Notes: generated by a model not told the origin, from the sequence alone. Counted from the first letter of the stretch, positions 54,961-63,759 are shown. The stretch: DNA of 64,000 nt from Alphaproteobacteria bacterium (GCA_024227565.1 JAAEUE010000155.1:1-64000), one strand, 5' to 3'. Program-made: numbers and translations.

Positions 54961-55104
54961 GCGCCAAGTGTTTCCAACTTTGCGGATGAATGCAAGCTGT
55001 TTTCATTTACGCCAATTAATTTAGAGGGTTATGCGAGATGGTTTCATTTCTAGAATTTCCAACGCCTCAAACTTGACTCTCGTTAAGAACTTTGCGAAGT
55101 TTTG

Positions 55105-55124
55105 ATTTGAAAGCGCTTTCAAAT
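55105..55124. promoter_or_regulatory. Perfect 20-base LacI-type operator
   Basis: ATTTGAAAGCGCTTTCAAAT is fully self-complementary and carries the GAAAGCGCTTTC core typical of LacI-family sites. It lies between the LacI gene and the ABC transporter. Confidence 0.8.
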
Positions 55125-55329
55125 GATAAAACAAACAAAACAAGAAGCGCGTTGCTGGAAGGTTGAGGGAACGGTGTCATCACAACATCGTATGCAAAAC
55201 GGCTGCAGGCGGACGATACTGTTCGCCGGCTGCATTTGTGCGCGTTGTTGATTGGAGAGCCCTTGGGGCGCTTGTCATTGGATGATTAGATAAGAAATTT
55301 TGGCCCTTACTTTCTAAGTTGGTGCGCAT

Positions 55330-55379
55330 TAGGGTGCGCCCACCCTAGAGGGCCGAAAAGGCAGCAGATCAAAATCTGC
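55330..55379 (+). promoter_or_regulatory. Two-hairpin leader before the ABC binding-protein gene
   Basis: TAGGGTG-N4-CACCCTA (55330-55347) and GCAGAT-N4-ATCTGC (55364-55379) lie within 90 bases of the start codon, ahead of an AAAGGAG. They could stabilise or regulate this highly translated message. I do not recognise a known riboswitch. Confidence 0.45.
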
Positions 55380-55420
55380 AGGTTAAACAGGGTGTTGGGA
55401 GCAAAAGGAGTCATACCCAA

Positions 55421-56377
55421 ATGAAATTCAACAAAACTTTGCTGGGCACAAGCCTGGCTGTTGCACTGATGGGCTCAACGGCAGCTCAGGCCGCTGACGT
55501 TGTCATCGGTGTGCCGAACTGGCCGTCCGTGCGCGTAACCGCACACGTTCTGAAGACCGTGTTGGAAGAAAACCTCGGTCTTGAAGTTGAGCTGCAAAAC
55601 GGCACGAACCCGGTTGTGTTCGAAGCCATGGATTCCGGTGCCATGCATGTGCACCCGGAAGTATGGCTGCCAAACCAGGTCAACTTGAACAAAAAGTTCG
55701 TGATGGAAAAGAAGACTGTTCGCCAGACCGCTGCAGGTGTTGCAGGCGACCAGGCCATGTGCGTAACCAAGGGCACAGCAGAGCGGACAGGCATCAAAGA
55801 GCTGTCTGAACTGTCCAACCCTGACATGGCGAAGAACTTCGACACCGATGGTGACGGCAAAGGCGAAATCTGGATCGGCGCTGCCGGTTGGGCTTCCACC
55901 AACGTCGAGAAGATCCGTGCCAAGTCTTATGGTTATTCTGAAACCATGAAGCTGAAGGAAATGGACGAGACTTTGGCTCTGGCCGAGGTGGACAACGCTG
56001 TGTCCAAGAAGACCGACATCGTGTTCTTCTGCTACACACCGCACCACATGTTCGCTTTGCACGAGCTGGTGATCTTGAAAGAGCCAGCATACGACGAAGC
56101 CAAGTGGAAAGTGATCCAGCCGACAGACGATCCGGAATGGCTTGAAAAATCAAGCGCACCGGTTGCCTGGAACACGGCCTACCTGCACATCCACTATGCA
56201 GCAGCTCTAGAGAAGAGCCATCCTGCAGCAGCTAAGATGCTTGCTAGCGTCAAGCTCAACACAGACCAAGTTTCTGCAATGACCTACGCATTGGTCGTGA
56301 AGAAAGCAGACCCGGCAGAATATGCCAAGAAATGGGTCTCTGAAAACGGTGCTGTGGTTGACGCCTGGCTGAAGTAA
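55421..56377 (+). CDS. Betaine/choline-type ABC transporter substrate-binding protein
   Basis: A 318-residue periplasmic protein of the OpuAC/ProX family. A clear signal peptide (AAQA-ADV) precedes VIGVPNWPSVRVTAHVLKTVLEENLG. The conserved HPEVWLPNQ segment, FDTDGDGKGEIWIGAAGWASTNVEKIRAKSYG and FFCYTPHHMFALHEL are typical, with Trp and Tyr residues for a cation-pi quaternary-amine box. Start signal AAAGGAG is strong. The downstream hairpin at 56390 suggests it is made in excess over the ATPase and permease. Ligand could be glycine betaine, choline or proline betaine. Confidence 0.9.
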   Translation: MKFNKTLLGTSLAVALMGSTAAQAADVVIGVPNWPSVRVTAHVLKTVLEENLGLEVELQNGTNPVVFEAMDSGAMHVHPEVWLPNQVNLNKKFVMEKKTVRQTAAGVAGDQAMCVTKGTAERTGIKELSELSNPDMAKNFDTDGDGKGEIWIGAAGWASTNVEKIRAKSYGYSETMKLKEMDETLALAEVDNAVSKKTDIVFFCYTPHHMFALHELVILKEPAYDEAKWKVIQPTDDPEWLEKSSAPVAWNTAYLHIHYAAALEKSHPAAAKMLASVKLNTDQVSAMTYALVVKKADPAEYAKKWVSENGAVVDAWLK

Positions 56378-56389
56378 TACACCGATTTG

Positions 56390-56429
56390 GACGGGCGGCG
56401 TGACAGGATCACGCCGCCCGTCTATTCTT
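56390..56429 (+). terminator. Strong hairpin after the binding-protein gene
   Basis: A 14-base perfect stem (56390-56403 with 56409-56422) with a five-base loop is followed by TATTCTTT. It is a good intrinsic terminator or attenuator inside the transporter operon. Confidence 0.8.
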
Positions 56430-56440
56430 TATGGGGACGT

Positions 56441-56548
56441 TAGAGCAACCTCCGATCAGATGGTTACGTATGAGCGGAGATAAGTTGCTCGCCAGTAAAG
56501 ATAATCTGGGGCATCTTCCGCTCAAAATTTGAGCGGAAGTTGCCCTAG
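56441..56548 (-). repeat. Two-hairpin dispersed repeat, copy 2 (inverted)
   Basis: This is the reverse-complement relative of the element at 22461-22567. It contains a 12-base-arm hairpin at 56515-56539, and the GAGCAAC/GTTGCTC hairpin at 56443-56490 with a conserved TCTGATCGGAGGTTGCTCTA end (read on the minus strand). It sits between the binding-protein and ATPase genes. The first-hairpin sequences differ between copies by paired changes that keep the stem. Confidence 0.85.
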
Positions 56549-56598
56549 TGACGAGGCGCGGCGAAATTCCTTCGCCGCATAGCGGGTGAGGTGGCAGC

Positions 56599-57648
56599 GT
56601 GGACGAAGAAGTCATTCGACTGGAAAACGTTTGGAAAATTTTTGGGGACCGGGCCGACGAAGCCATGGCCGCCATCAAAAAAGACAATCTTACAAAAGCA
56701 GAAGTTCTTTCACAATTTCAATGCGTTGTGGGCATCGCCGATTGTTCGTTCTCGGTGCCGCGCGGTGAAATTTTCTGCATCATGGGGCTATCGGGCTCGG
56801 GTAAATCCACCCTGGTGCGCCACCTGAACCGGCTTATCGAGCCAACCTCCGGCAAAATCCATGTTTTGGGCAAAGACATGATATCCCTACCCGCCGAGGA
56901 GCTCCGCGAGATGCGCGCCATGCACATCGGCATGGTGTTCCAGCACATGGCCCTGCTGCCGCACCGCACGGTGCGCGACAATGTGGGTTTCCCTCTTCAG
57001 GTGCGCGGCGAACCCAAATCCAAGCGCTGGGCAACCTCGCAACACTGCTTGAATCTGGTGAACCTGGACGGCTACGAGGACCGCTTCCCGCGGGAACTCT
57101 CCGGCGGCATGCAGCAGCGTGTGGGCCTGGCCAGGGCGTTGGCATCAGACCCTGAAGTCCTGCTCATGGACGAGCCGTTCTCGGCGCTCGATCCGTTGAT
57201 CCGCCGCCAATTGCAGGACCAGTTCATGGCGCTTTCGGCGGAGCTGCAGAAGACCACGATCTTCATCACCCACGATTTGGATGAAGCCATCCGCATCGGC
57301 AACCGCATCGCCATCATGAAGGATGGCCGCATTGTGCAGATCGGCACGCCGGAAGACATCGTGACCAACCCCACCGATGATTACGTGAAGGATTTTGTGG
57401 AAGGCATCTCCAAGCTGAAGCTTGTGTTCGCCCACACCATCATGGAGAAGATCGGAAAATACAAACCGGCCCGCGGCGAAGCGCTTTCGAAATCGCCTCG
57501 TGTGCCGCATGACACCGATCTTGATCATCTCATCGATATCTCGACAGAAACGACCCAACCCATCGTGATCACGGATGATGACGGTAAGGATGTTGGCGTC
57601 ATCAACAAATCGACCCTGCTCAAGGGCATTAAGGGAGGCAAGGCATGA
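56599..57648 (+). CDS. ABC transporter ATPase (ProV/OpuAA-like)
   Basis: A 349-residue ATPase with a GTG start. GLSGSGKST (Walker A, about 72-80), VFQHMALLPHRTVRDN (Q-loop), LSGGMQQRVGLARAL (signature) and LLMDEPFSALDP (Walker B) are intact. The N-terminal insertion EAMAAIKKDNLTKAEVLSQFQCVVG is typical of quaternary-amine importers. The C-terminus has one CBS-like part (IVITDDDGKDVGVINKSTLLKGI), shorter than ProV's pair. It overlaps the permease gene by four bases. Confidence 0.93.
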   Translation: MDEEVIRLENVWKIFGDRADEAMAAIKKDNLTKAEVLSQFQCVVGIADCSFSVPRGEIFCIMGLSGSGKSTLVRHLNRLIEPTSGKIHVLGKDMISLPAEELREMRAMHIGMVFQHMALLPHRTVRDNVGFPLQVRGEPKSKRWATSQHCLNLVNLDGYEDRFPRELSGGMQQRVGLARALASDPEVLLMDEPFSALDPLIRRQLQDQFMALSAELQKTTIFITHDLDEAIRIGNRIAIMKDGRIVQIGTPEDIVTNPTDDYVKDFVEGISKLKLVFAHTIMEKIGKYKPARGEALSKSPRVPHDTDLDHLIDISTETTQPIVITDDDGKDVGVINKSTLLKGIKGGKA

Positions 57649-59219
57649 CCGATACAGGCCTCGAACTTGGCGCCAGCGATCTCGATCACTCAGTCGGTGG
57701 GTTCGCCAAGGAAAATAGAGACTATTACACTGGAGAGTTCGAGAAGATCCAAGGGACCACCGGTTTCCCCTGGTCTTGGAACACCATGGCGGCCGTTGTG
57801 GGCCCGCTCTGGGGAGCCTGGCGCGGTGCGTGGGGCTTCTTTTGGACATTCCTGGTTCTGGAACTGTTTGCCTTCGTTCAACTTGGCCGCGGCCTCTGGG
57901 GCGAATTGGGAGCAGATCAGCTTGCCAAGGTCGAACGGCTGACGGCAAACATTGCCAAGCGCGAGCAGCAAGCCAAAGAGGCGGTTGCCGCTGGCGATCA
58001 GGCTGCCGCGGACGGTGCGTTGAAGATTGCGGAAAACCTGAAAAAGGTGGTCGTCAGCGCGCAGGAGGCAGCCGACAAGGCCGCCGGCGAAGCCTCGACC
58101 ATCTTGCTGATCGGCATTGCGCTTTTGATCGCCGTGAAGGTCATTGAAGGCTTCTATGCGAACATCGCCTATGAGAAGCAATATCTCGGCTGGCGCGCCA
58201 ATCCTGACAAGGTGCAGGCCGGGCCCAACACGGGAAGCGCCATTTTCGGCGGCATATTATTGGTAGCCATCTGGCCGCTAACCTTGTTCCGCTTCACCGT
58301 TACCGATCCGGACAAGATCCTTTCCTCGCTCACCGGTGGTTTCCTGGGCGGCAGCGTGCCAATCACCGAGTTTCCGGTGAAGAAGGAATTCTACGCCTCA
58401 TGGGCCAAGAAAGGCGATGCCGGATTTGACTTCCTGGCCAATGAGTTCGGCACGGTGTTCAACGGTGTGACCGCCACAATCCGTGCGGTTCTCGATTTCC
58501 TGGAGATCATCTTGATCCAAACCCCATGGCCCGTGGTCATGGTGGTGATCGTGGTCATGGCGTTCCGCCTTGCCGGCCCGCGCGTCGCCGTCTTCACAGC
58601 CGCCTCGCTCTTGTATTTGAGCTTCATGGGCCTGTGGGAGCTCTCCATGATCACCGTGGCGCTGATCGGCGCAGGTGCTGCCTTGTGCGTCATCTTCGGC
58701 ATTCCGCTCGGCATTTGGTTCGGTAAATCCAAGCGGGCATACACATTCGCCGAGCCGGTTCTGGACTTTATGCAGACCATGCCGGCGTTCGTGTATCTGA
58801 TCCCGATCATCGCGTTCTTCGGGACCGGCAAGCCTCCGGGCGTTCTGGCGACCATCATCTTCGCCATGCCGCCGGTGATCCGCCTTACCGCGCTTGGTAT
58901 GCGCGGTGTGCCGGAAGCCACCAAGGAAGCGGCTGTGGCCTTCGGGTGCTCGCGCTGGCAATTGCTCATGAACGTGGAACTGCCATTGGCAATGCCCTCC
59001 ATCATGACCGGCATCAACCAGACCATTTTGATGAGCCTGTCCATGGTGGTGATTGCATCGCTGATTGGCGCTGAGGGCCTGGGTGCGTTGATCCTGGAAG
59101 CTCTGCAGTACGCGGCCAAAGGCCAAGGCCTGCTCGGCGGTCTCGCCATCCTGTTCTGCGCCATGGTCATCGACCGTATCGCGCAAGGCATGTATCGCCG
59201 GAAGACCGAAGGGCAATAA
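57645..59219 (+). CDS. ABC transporter permease (ProW-like) with long N-terminal extension
   Basis: A 524-residue permease, about 200 residues longer than typical ProW/OpuAB. The N-terminal part (about 40-85) is FPWSWNTMAAVVGPLWGAWRGAWGFFW..., resembling a DUF2628-like membrane module. A charged coiled-coil (about 95-150) and further membrane segments (about 155-225) follow. The permease core (about 280-520) has the EAA loop GVPEATKEAAVAFGCSRWQLLMNVELPLAMPSIM. The extension may sense osmolarity or anchor a partner; this is speculative. Confidence 0.9.
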   Translation: MTDTGLELGASDLDHSVGGFAKENRDYYTGEFEKIQGTTGFPWSWNTMAAVVGPLWGAWRGAWGFFWTFLVLELFAFVQLGRGLWGELGADQLAKVERLTANIAKREQQAKEAVAAGDQAAADGALKIAENLKKVVVSAQEAADKAAGEASTILLIGIALLIAVKVIEGFYANIAYEKQYLGWRANPDKVQAGPNTGSAIFGGILLVAIWPLTLFRFTVTDPDKILSSLTGGFLGGSVPITEFPVKKEFYASWAKKGDAGFDFLANEFGTVFNGVTATIRAVLDFLEIILIQTPWPVVMVVIVVMAFRLAGPRVAVFTAASLLYLSFMGLWELSMITVALIGAGAALCVIFGIPLGIWFGKSKRAYTFAEPVLDFMQTMPAFVYLIPIIAFFGTGKPPGVLATIIFAMPPVIRLTALGMRGVPEATKEAAVAFGCSRWQLLMNVELPLAMPSIMTGINQTILMSLSMVVIASLIGAEGLGALILEALQYAAKGQGLLGGLAILFCAMVIDRIAQGMYRRKTEGQ

Positions 59220-59245
59220 GCCCCTTCGTTCAACGACACATCAAG

Positions 59246-59276
59246 CGCCCGGGCAAAGATTTTGCCCGGGCGTTTT
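59246..59276 (+). terminator. Intrinsic terminator of the ABC transporter operon
   Basis: A perfect 12-base GC-rich stem (CGCCCGGGCAAA and complement) with a three-base loop, followed by TTTTC, lies 27 bases after the permease stop. The convergent LysR gene ends about 30 bases further on. Confidence 0.9.
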
Positions 59277-59307
59277 CATTTGACTCGGCCAAACGCGCCG
59301 GAATGTT

Positions 59308-60213
59308 TCAGGATTGCTCCTGATTGCCGGAAAACAAGCGGGCATTGCGCTGGAACAAAGTGCTGAGGCGCTGGGCGACGAGCCGAACCGCCCGGTCGTG
59401 CCGGTCGTCATCATGGCTCACCAGCCATTGGTCGTGCGTCAGCGCCTCAATGCACCCTGAGGCGCGCGCAAGGCCCTGTTCAAGGTCACCGATAAAGCAG
59501 GGCAGAATACATAATCCTGCGCCGGCCTGGGCCGCATTGAGCACCGCTTGCGTGCTGGAACATTTCAGCTTTGGGTCTGCCTCCAGGCGTGCTGCCAGCC
59601 ACACCGCCGAGGGCACCAGCGGGCCCGGCGGATGAAATCCAATCCAGGCAGAGCTTTGGTACCGCATCTCATCATCCCTGGTTTGGGGATGTTGCTGCAC
59701 GAACGTCTTTGCGCCATAGACCGCGAACGCAACCGCACCGAGCCGCTTGCCGGCCAGGCCTTGTGTGTCGGGCCTGCGATTGCGTAGCCCGAGATTGGCC
59801 TGTCTGCGCAGCAGATCTGTAGCAGCCGAACCGGTTTTGATCTCAACGCTTAAGCTGTCGTTCTCTGCGACCAGGCCGGCGATGTTGCGGGCGAGATACG
59901 CTCCGGTCCACTCGCCGGCCGCGATGGTGACCAGCGCGTTCGGCGCAGCCGACGTGCGCCAGCGTTCGATGCCCAGCACCGCGCGCTCCATCTCCTCCGC
60001 ATGGGCCAGCAGTTCAAGGCCATCGCTGGTTAGCTCATATCCCTGCTGATGTCGGGTGAAGAGACGCATCCCGAGCCCGCGCTCAAGCGCCAGTATCCGC
60101 CGGCCCAAGGTTGGCGCGCTGGCACGCACAGCCTTTGCGCCACCGGCCAGCCCGCCGCCGCGGGCAACGGCTAGGAACAGTCGGAGATCATTCCAATCAA
60201 GTATTTCATTCAT
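59308..60213 (-). CDS. LysR-family transcription regulator
   Basis: A 301-residue regulator. The HTH (about 5-65; WNDLRLFLAVARGGGLAGGAKAVRASAPTLGRRILALERGLGMRLFTRH) departs from the usual motif, with Ala-Pro-Thr-Leu-Gly in the recognition helix. The effector domain follows, with MRYQSSAWIGFHPPG. It is divergent from the aldo/keto reductase gene. TTTCAT...ATGAAA dyads cover its start codon and the shared promoter, suggesting autoregulation. Confidence 0.9.
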   Translation of the reverse strand: MNEILDWNDLRLFLAVARGGGLAGGAKAVRASAPTLGRRILALERGLGMRLFTRHQQGYELTSDGLELLAHAEEMERAVLGIERWRTSAAPNALVTIAAGEWTGAYLARNIAGLVAENDSLSVEIKTGSAATDLLRRQANLGLRNRRPDTQGLAGKRLGAVAFAVYGAKTFVQQHPQTRDDEMRYQSSAWIGFHPPGPLVPSAVWLAARLEADPKLKCSSTQAVLNAAQAGAGLCILPCFIGDLEQGLARASGCIEALTHDQWLVSHDDDRHDRAVRLVAQRLSTLFQRNARLFSGNQEQS

Positions 60214-60219
60214 GAAATA
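60202..60219. promoter_or_regulatory. LysR site 1 over its own start codon
   Basis: TATTTCAT-TC-ATGAAATA has perfect 8-base arms and includes the LysR ATG (60211-60213). Confidence 0.55.
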
Positions 60220-60233
60220 GATACTTCGTTATT

Positions 60234-60245
60234 TTTCATATGAAA
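60234..60245. promoter_or_regulatory. LysR site 2 in the divergent promoter
   Basis: TTTCATATGAAA is a perfect palindrome sharing TTTCAT/ATGAAA with site 1. The centres are 29 bases apart. Confidence 0.55.
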
Positions 60246-60316
60246 TTCAATGGGTTTAGGTGATCGTATGAATTCAACCATTCGATCATTCATAATTGAG
60301 CAATGCGAAAACCAAC

Positions 60317-61333
60317 ATGCATCCCACATTCAGAGAGCGGCGTTTAGGCAAAATCGGGCCGGTTGTCGGGCCCATAGGCATCGGAACCTGGGCTCTGGGA
60401 GGGCCGTTCTTCAGCGGCGAAGGCTGCGCCTACCCCACCGGTGCGCCTCTTGGTTATGGCGCGGTGGATGACAAGACTTCTGAACGCGCGATCCATTGTG
60501 CGCTTGATCTGGGCGCCAGGCTGTTCGATACGGCCGATGCCTATGGAACCGGCCACGCTGAGCGTCTGTTGGGCCGTGCCCTGGCGGACCGCCGCCACCA
60601 GGCCGTTATCGCCACAAAGTTCGGTAACACCTTTCACGCACCAACCCGCGAGCTCACCGGCACGGATGTCTCGCCCGGCTACATCCGCACAGCGTGTCAG
60701 GCTTCCCTGTCACGGCTGAAAACCGATTGGATTGATCTCTACCAGCTTCATGTGGGCGAACTGCCTGCGCAACAGGCGGCCGATGTTGCCGGCACCCTGG
60801 AGGATATGTGCGATGAAGGGTTGATCGGTGCCTATGCCTGGAGCACGGATGATCCGGCGTGCGCTGCTCTGTTTGCCGCAAAACCGCGCGGTGTGGCGAT
60901 GCAGTTCGACATGAATGTGTTTGAAGACGCACCGGCCATGCTGGAGGTGTGTGACGAGCACGAGGTGGCGGGTCTCATACGCGCGCCATTGGCCATGGGT
61001 TTTTTAACTGGCAAGTTCTCGTCAAGCTCCGAACTCGCAGCAGATGACATTCGCAGCCGCCCACCGGCCTGGCTCAGGTATTTCCAGCAAGGCGGTGCCA
61101 GTGTGCCGGAGTGGAACCAGCGGCTTGACGCCATTCGCGGCGTCCTCACCAGCGCAGGCCGCACCCCGGCGCAAGGGGCCTTGGCCTGGATTTGGGCCCG
61201 CCACCGGCTTGCCATCCCGATCCCGGGCGCGCGCACCGCGGCGCAAGTGGAGGAAAACTTGGGTGCCGCCGAATTCGGTCCTCTGAGCTCCGATCAGATG
61301 TGTGAGATCGATGCGATCTTGAGACGGCGCTAA
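60317..61333 (+). CDS. Aldo/keto reductase
   Basis: A 338-residue AKR-fold oxidoreductase. The catalytic tetrad is visible: Asp and Tyr in LFDTADAYGTGHAE, Lys in IATKFGN and His in YQLHVGE. The C-terminal IPIPGARTAAQVEENL binds NADP(H). ATG 60317 is preferred over a TTG at 60296, though neither has a strong ribosome site. Carbonyl substrate unknown. Divergent LysR regulator is the likely controller. Confidence 0.88.
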   Translation: MHPTFRERRLGKIGPVVGPIGIGTWALGGPFFSGEGCAYPTGAPLGYGAVDDKTSERAIHCALDLGARLFDTADAYGTGHAERLLGRALADRRHQAVIATKFGNTFHAPTRELTGTDVSPGYIRTACQASLSRLKTDWIDLYQLHVGELPAQQAADVAGTLEDMCDEGLIGAYAWSTDDPACAALFAAKPRGVAMQFDMNVFEDAPAMLEVCDEHEVAGLIRAPLAMGFLTGKFSSSSELAADDIRSRPPAWLRYFQQGGASVPEWNQRLDAIRGVLTSAGRTPAQGALAWIWARHRLAIPIPGARTAAQVEENLGAAEFGPLSSDQMCEIDAILRRR

Positions 61334-61701
61334 TCGGCTCTGGAAACGGCGTTGGCCAGATCAACCGGGCTTCCGTGAGGGGTGGCGAGATAGGCCTGCT
61401 TCCAGGCCTCACGCCTTGCCTCCAGCGTAGCAAACGGCACCGCATCGCTCTGGGCGAGCAAACCCTCCAGCGCGCGTAGTGCGGCTTTGTAGTAGGTCTG
61501 CGCCGTGTCATCAGCGCCTGCAGCTTCCGCCGCCTTCAATTCGCGGCCCAGGGTCTTCGACCAGGCGGCGGCCTTAAAGGTTCCCGCGTTCACCATCGCA
61601 TCTGCGATGGCGAGCACCTGGGCCTGCCACAGTTCTTCGAACACCGGCTCAGCGTCCATCTTCTTCAGCGGCTTCAGGGCGTCCGTTTCAGAGGGGCTCA
61701 A
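61330..61701 (-). CDS. Nitrile hydratase accessory (activator) protein
   Basis: A 123-residue protein resembling the nitrile hydratase activator/beta-like N-terminal fold (VFEELWQAQVLAIADAMVNAGTFKAAAWSKTLGRELKAAE...TYYKAALRALEGLL). It helps load cobalt into the alpha subunit. The start is a TTG at 61701 with GGGAGAG about eight bases ahead, overlapping the beta gene by 14 bases; no in-frame ATG fits. It is third in the alpha-beta-activator operon. Confidence 0.85.
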   Translation of the reverse strand: MSPSETDALKPLKKMDAEPVFEELWQAQVLAIADAMVNAGTFKAAAWSKTLGRELKAAEAAGADDTAQTYYKAALRALEGLLAQSDAVPFATLEARREAWKQAYLATPHGSPVDLANAVSRAD

Positions 61702-62347
61702 GGTAGCTCTCCCATAGGTCCAGATAGACCCGGTCGCGCTTGTCGCCCGCTTCAGGCCAAAGGTTTTTGGCGTCGAACACAACTGAGTAGAGATGTTGGC
61801 CCATCTCATGGCCTTTGGCACTTTCATCGGGAAAGATGTGGGCGCCGTGATGGGCGTGAATCAGGCCGGGCTTGCCGCGAGCGTAGCCGGGCAGGCGTGT
61901 GTGATGCTGTTGGGTGAACTCCAAGGTCCGCACGTGGTCGCCGACCTTGAGTGCAGGTGCTGCGTCTATGATCCGGGAAAAGTCCGTGCCTTGCGAAGCG
62001 TCCTGGGCAATCGCCTCGGCAACACTTTGAACCCTGGCTTCACGATCTTTCTGTGTGGCCGAATGTCCGCTTCTCACTTCGTCCAGAGTGATCACTCCGG
62101 CATTGATATATGTGGCCAGCTCGGTCTGGGCCCAACTGTCGAAGTAGGGCCGGGTGAGATAGTCTACCGGATCTATGAGTTCACGCACATGGCGCCACCA
62201 GTCGATGGTGACGCCTGGGGCGCCGGCGCCGCTGCGGGAAATGCCCCACATGCGCCCCTCCCAGTCATGGTGAAACGGGGTGTCCGCCTCATCGGTCACA
62301 ACCGGGCCGAAACCTTCCTTGCCTCCAAGATCGTGAGGCCCATCCAT
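61688..62347 (-). CDS. nthB: Nitrile hydratase beta subunit
   Basis: A 219-residue beta subunit. [16 protein letters not shown] is the family's typical N-terminus. FHHDWEGRMWGI and the C-terminal SH3-like barrel (KVGDHVRTLEFTQQHHTRLPGYARGKPGLIHAHHG...HLYSVVFDAKNLWPEA) are complete. Its start overlaps the alpha stop as TGATG. Length is normal. Confidence 0.94.
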   Translation of the reverse strand: MDGPHDLGGKEGFGPVVTDEADTPFHHDWEGRMWGISRSGAGAPGVTIDWWRHVRELIDPVDYLTRPYFDSWAQTELATYINAGVITLDEVRSGHSATQKDREARVQSVAEAIAQDASQGTDFSRIIDAAPALKVGDHVRTLEFTQQHHTRLPGYARGKPGLIHAHHGAHIFPDESAKGHEMGQHLYSVVFDAKNLWPEAGDKRDRVYLDLWESYLEPL

Positions 62348-62997
62348 CAGCTCGTCCCCGTGGCTGTTGCAGAAAACTTCCGGTCGGTGCCGATCATGGC
62401 GTTCCGCGTCACCAGGCCGGTCAAGGCCTCTTCGTCCAGGCCTTCAGTGCCTGCCGGCCTTTGCGGCACCACGAGATATCTGAGCTCAGCCGTGTTGTCC
62501 CACACCCGCACCTCAATGTCGTCGGCGATGTTCACCCCGAACTCCTGCAGAACCCCGCGCGGGTCCCGCACCGCCCGCGACCGGTAGGCGGCGGTCTTGT
62601 ACCAGTTGGGCGCCACGCCGAGCAGCGCGAACGGGTAGCAGGAGCACAAGGTGCAAACCACGAGATTGTGCACGCTGCCGGTATTCTCCACCGCCTTCAG
62701 ATGCGCCGTGGCGTTGCCAACAAAGTCGAGCTCGTCAATCGCTGCTGTTCCATCGTCCATGAGGCGTGCCTTGAAGGCCGGGTCCGTCCAGGCCTTTGCC
62801 ACCACGCGCGCGCCGCGCTTGGGGCCGATCTCTTCGCTGTAAGCCTCCACCCAGGCATCGATGGTCTGACTGTTCACCAGGCCCTTTTCCACCAGCAGGC
62901 TCTCCAGCGCCTTCACGCGCAAGGCAGGTTCGCTGGGCAGATGGCTGTGCAGGTGGTGATGGATCTTGGCAACTTTGGCAGAATCGTAATTCGACAT
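62347..62997 (-). CDS. nthA: Nitrile hydratase alpha subunit, cobalt type
   Basis: A 216-residue catalytic subunit hydrating nitriles to amides. The metal motif VCTLCSC supplies Cys115, Cys118 and Cys120; Thr after the first Cys indicates cobalt, where iron enzymes have Ser. [19 protein letters not shown] follows. The ATG at 62997 matches the usual N-terminus, ahead of [27 protein letters not shown]. It is first in the operon, divergent from an XRE-cupin regulator. Confidence 0.95.
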   Translation of the reverse strand: MSNYDSAKVAKIHHHLHSHLPSEPALRVKALESLLVEKGLVNSQTIDAWVEAYSEEIGPKRGARVVAKAWTDPAFKARLMDDGTAAIDELDFVGNATAHLKAVENTGSVHNLVVCTLCSCYPFALLGVAPNWYKTAAYRSRAVRDPRGVLQEFGVNIADDIEVRVWDNTAELRYLVVPQRPAGTEGLDEEALTGLVTRNAMIGTDRKFSATATGTS

Positions 62998-63147
62998 GGG
63001 GCGGCCTTTTCCAGGAGAAGCGAGCCTGAAGTATGACGCCCCGTTGGAGGCCGCACAATGGGCTGCTTGCAATTTGTCTAGTGGTGACGCACCTTTGGCG
63101 CAGGCTGGCTTTTCGGGGTCAGGCGGACTCGCATTTGAAAGACCGGC

Positions 63148-63759
63148 ATGAATTCCACAGCACCTCCAATTCCCGTGTCGGGAACCCCAACCCTTGAGGC
63201 CTCAATTGGCGTTCAGGTGAAGAAACTGCGAAACGGTTTGGACATGACCATTGGCGATCTTGCCAAGGTCAGCGGGTTGTCGCCAGGCATGGTGTCCAAA
63301 ATCGAAAATGGGCAAACTTCTGCATCGCTTTCAACTCTGCAAGCCTTGGCGAATGCCCTCAACACGCCGATTGCCACGTTCTTCCGCACCTTCGATGAAA
63401 AGCGCGACGCGACCTACGTCAATAGCGGGGAGGGCCTCACCATTGAACGCAGAGGCTCGCGGGCCGGCCATGTCTACCAGCTGCTGGGACATTCGGTGCG
63501 TAGCAAGGTGCGCATCGAGCCCTATCTCATAACTTTGGAAAAGGGCGCCGACAGCTACCCGGTGTTCCAGCATCCCGGCCATGAGTTCATCTACATGCTC
63601 AAAGGCGACGTCACCTACCGTCATGCAGACCAAACCTATCGGCTGAAGCCTGGCGACAGTCTGTTTTTCGACGCTGAAGCCGTTCACGGGCCTGAAGAGC
63701 TCAACAAACTGCCGGCGGTCTATCTCTCCATTATCGTCTCGCCACCTGAGGGAGACTAA
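63148..63759 (+). CDS. XRE-cupin transcription regulator
   Basis: A 203-residue regulator. The HTH (about 20-75: [48 protein letters not shown]) is followed by a cupin (about 110-200: [44 protein letters not shown]). The family senses small metabolites through the cupin. It is divergent from the nitrile hydratase operon by 150 bases and may control it. Confidence 0.9.
   Translation: MNSTAPPIPVSGTPTLEASIGVQVKKLRNGLDMTIGDLAKVSGLSPGMVSKIENGQTSASLSTLQALANALNTPIATFFRTFDEKRDATYVNSGEGLTIERRGSRAGHVYQLLGHSVRSKVRIEPYLITLEKGADSYPVFQHPGHEFIYMLKGDVTYRHADQTYRLKPGDSLFFDAEAVHGPEELNKLPAVYLSIIVSPPEGD

Larger units (their letters stand above)
54961..55420. other. Divergent intergenic region, LacI gene and ABC transporter
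   Basis: A 460-base regulatory gap with no gene. It holds a perfect LacI-type operator (55105-55124), an A-rich tract after it, and two hairpins just before the binding-protein gene. Confidence 0.7.

Noticed and set aside
55330-55420. Known riboswitch (for example SAM-II) before the ABC binding-protein gene
   Set aside because: The two small hairpins do not match any consensus core that I can recall.
57145-57948. 267-codon open frame on the minus strand
   Set aside because: It overlaps the ATPase and permease genes in antisense and has no recognisable domain.
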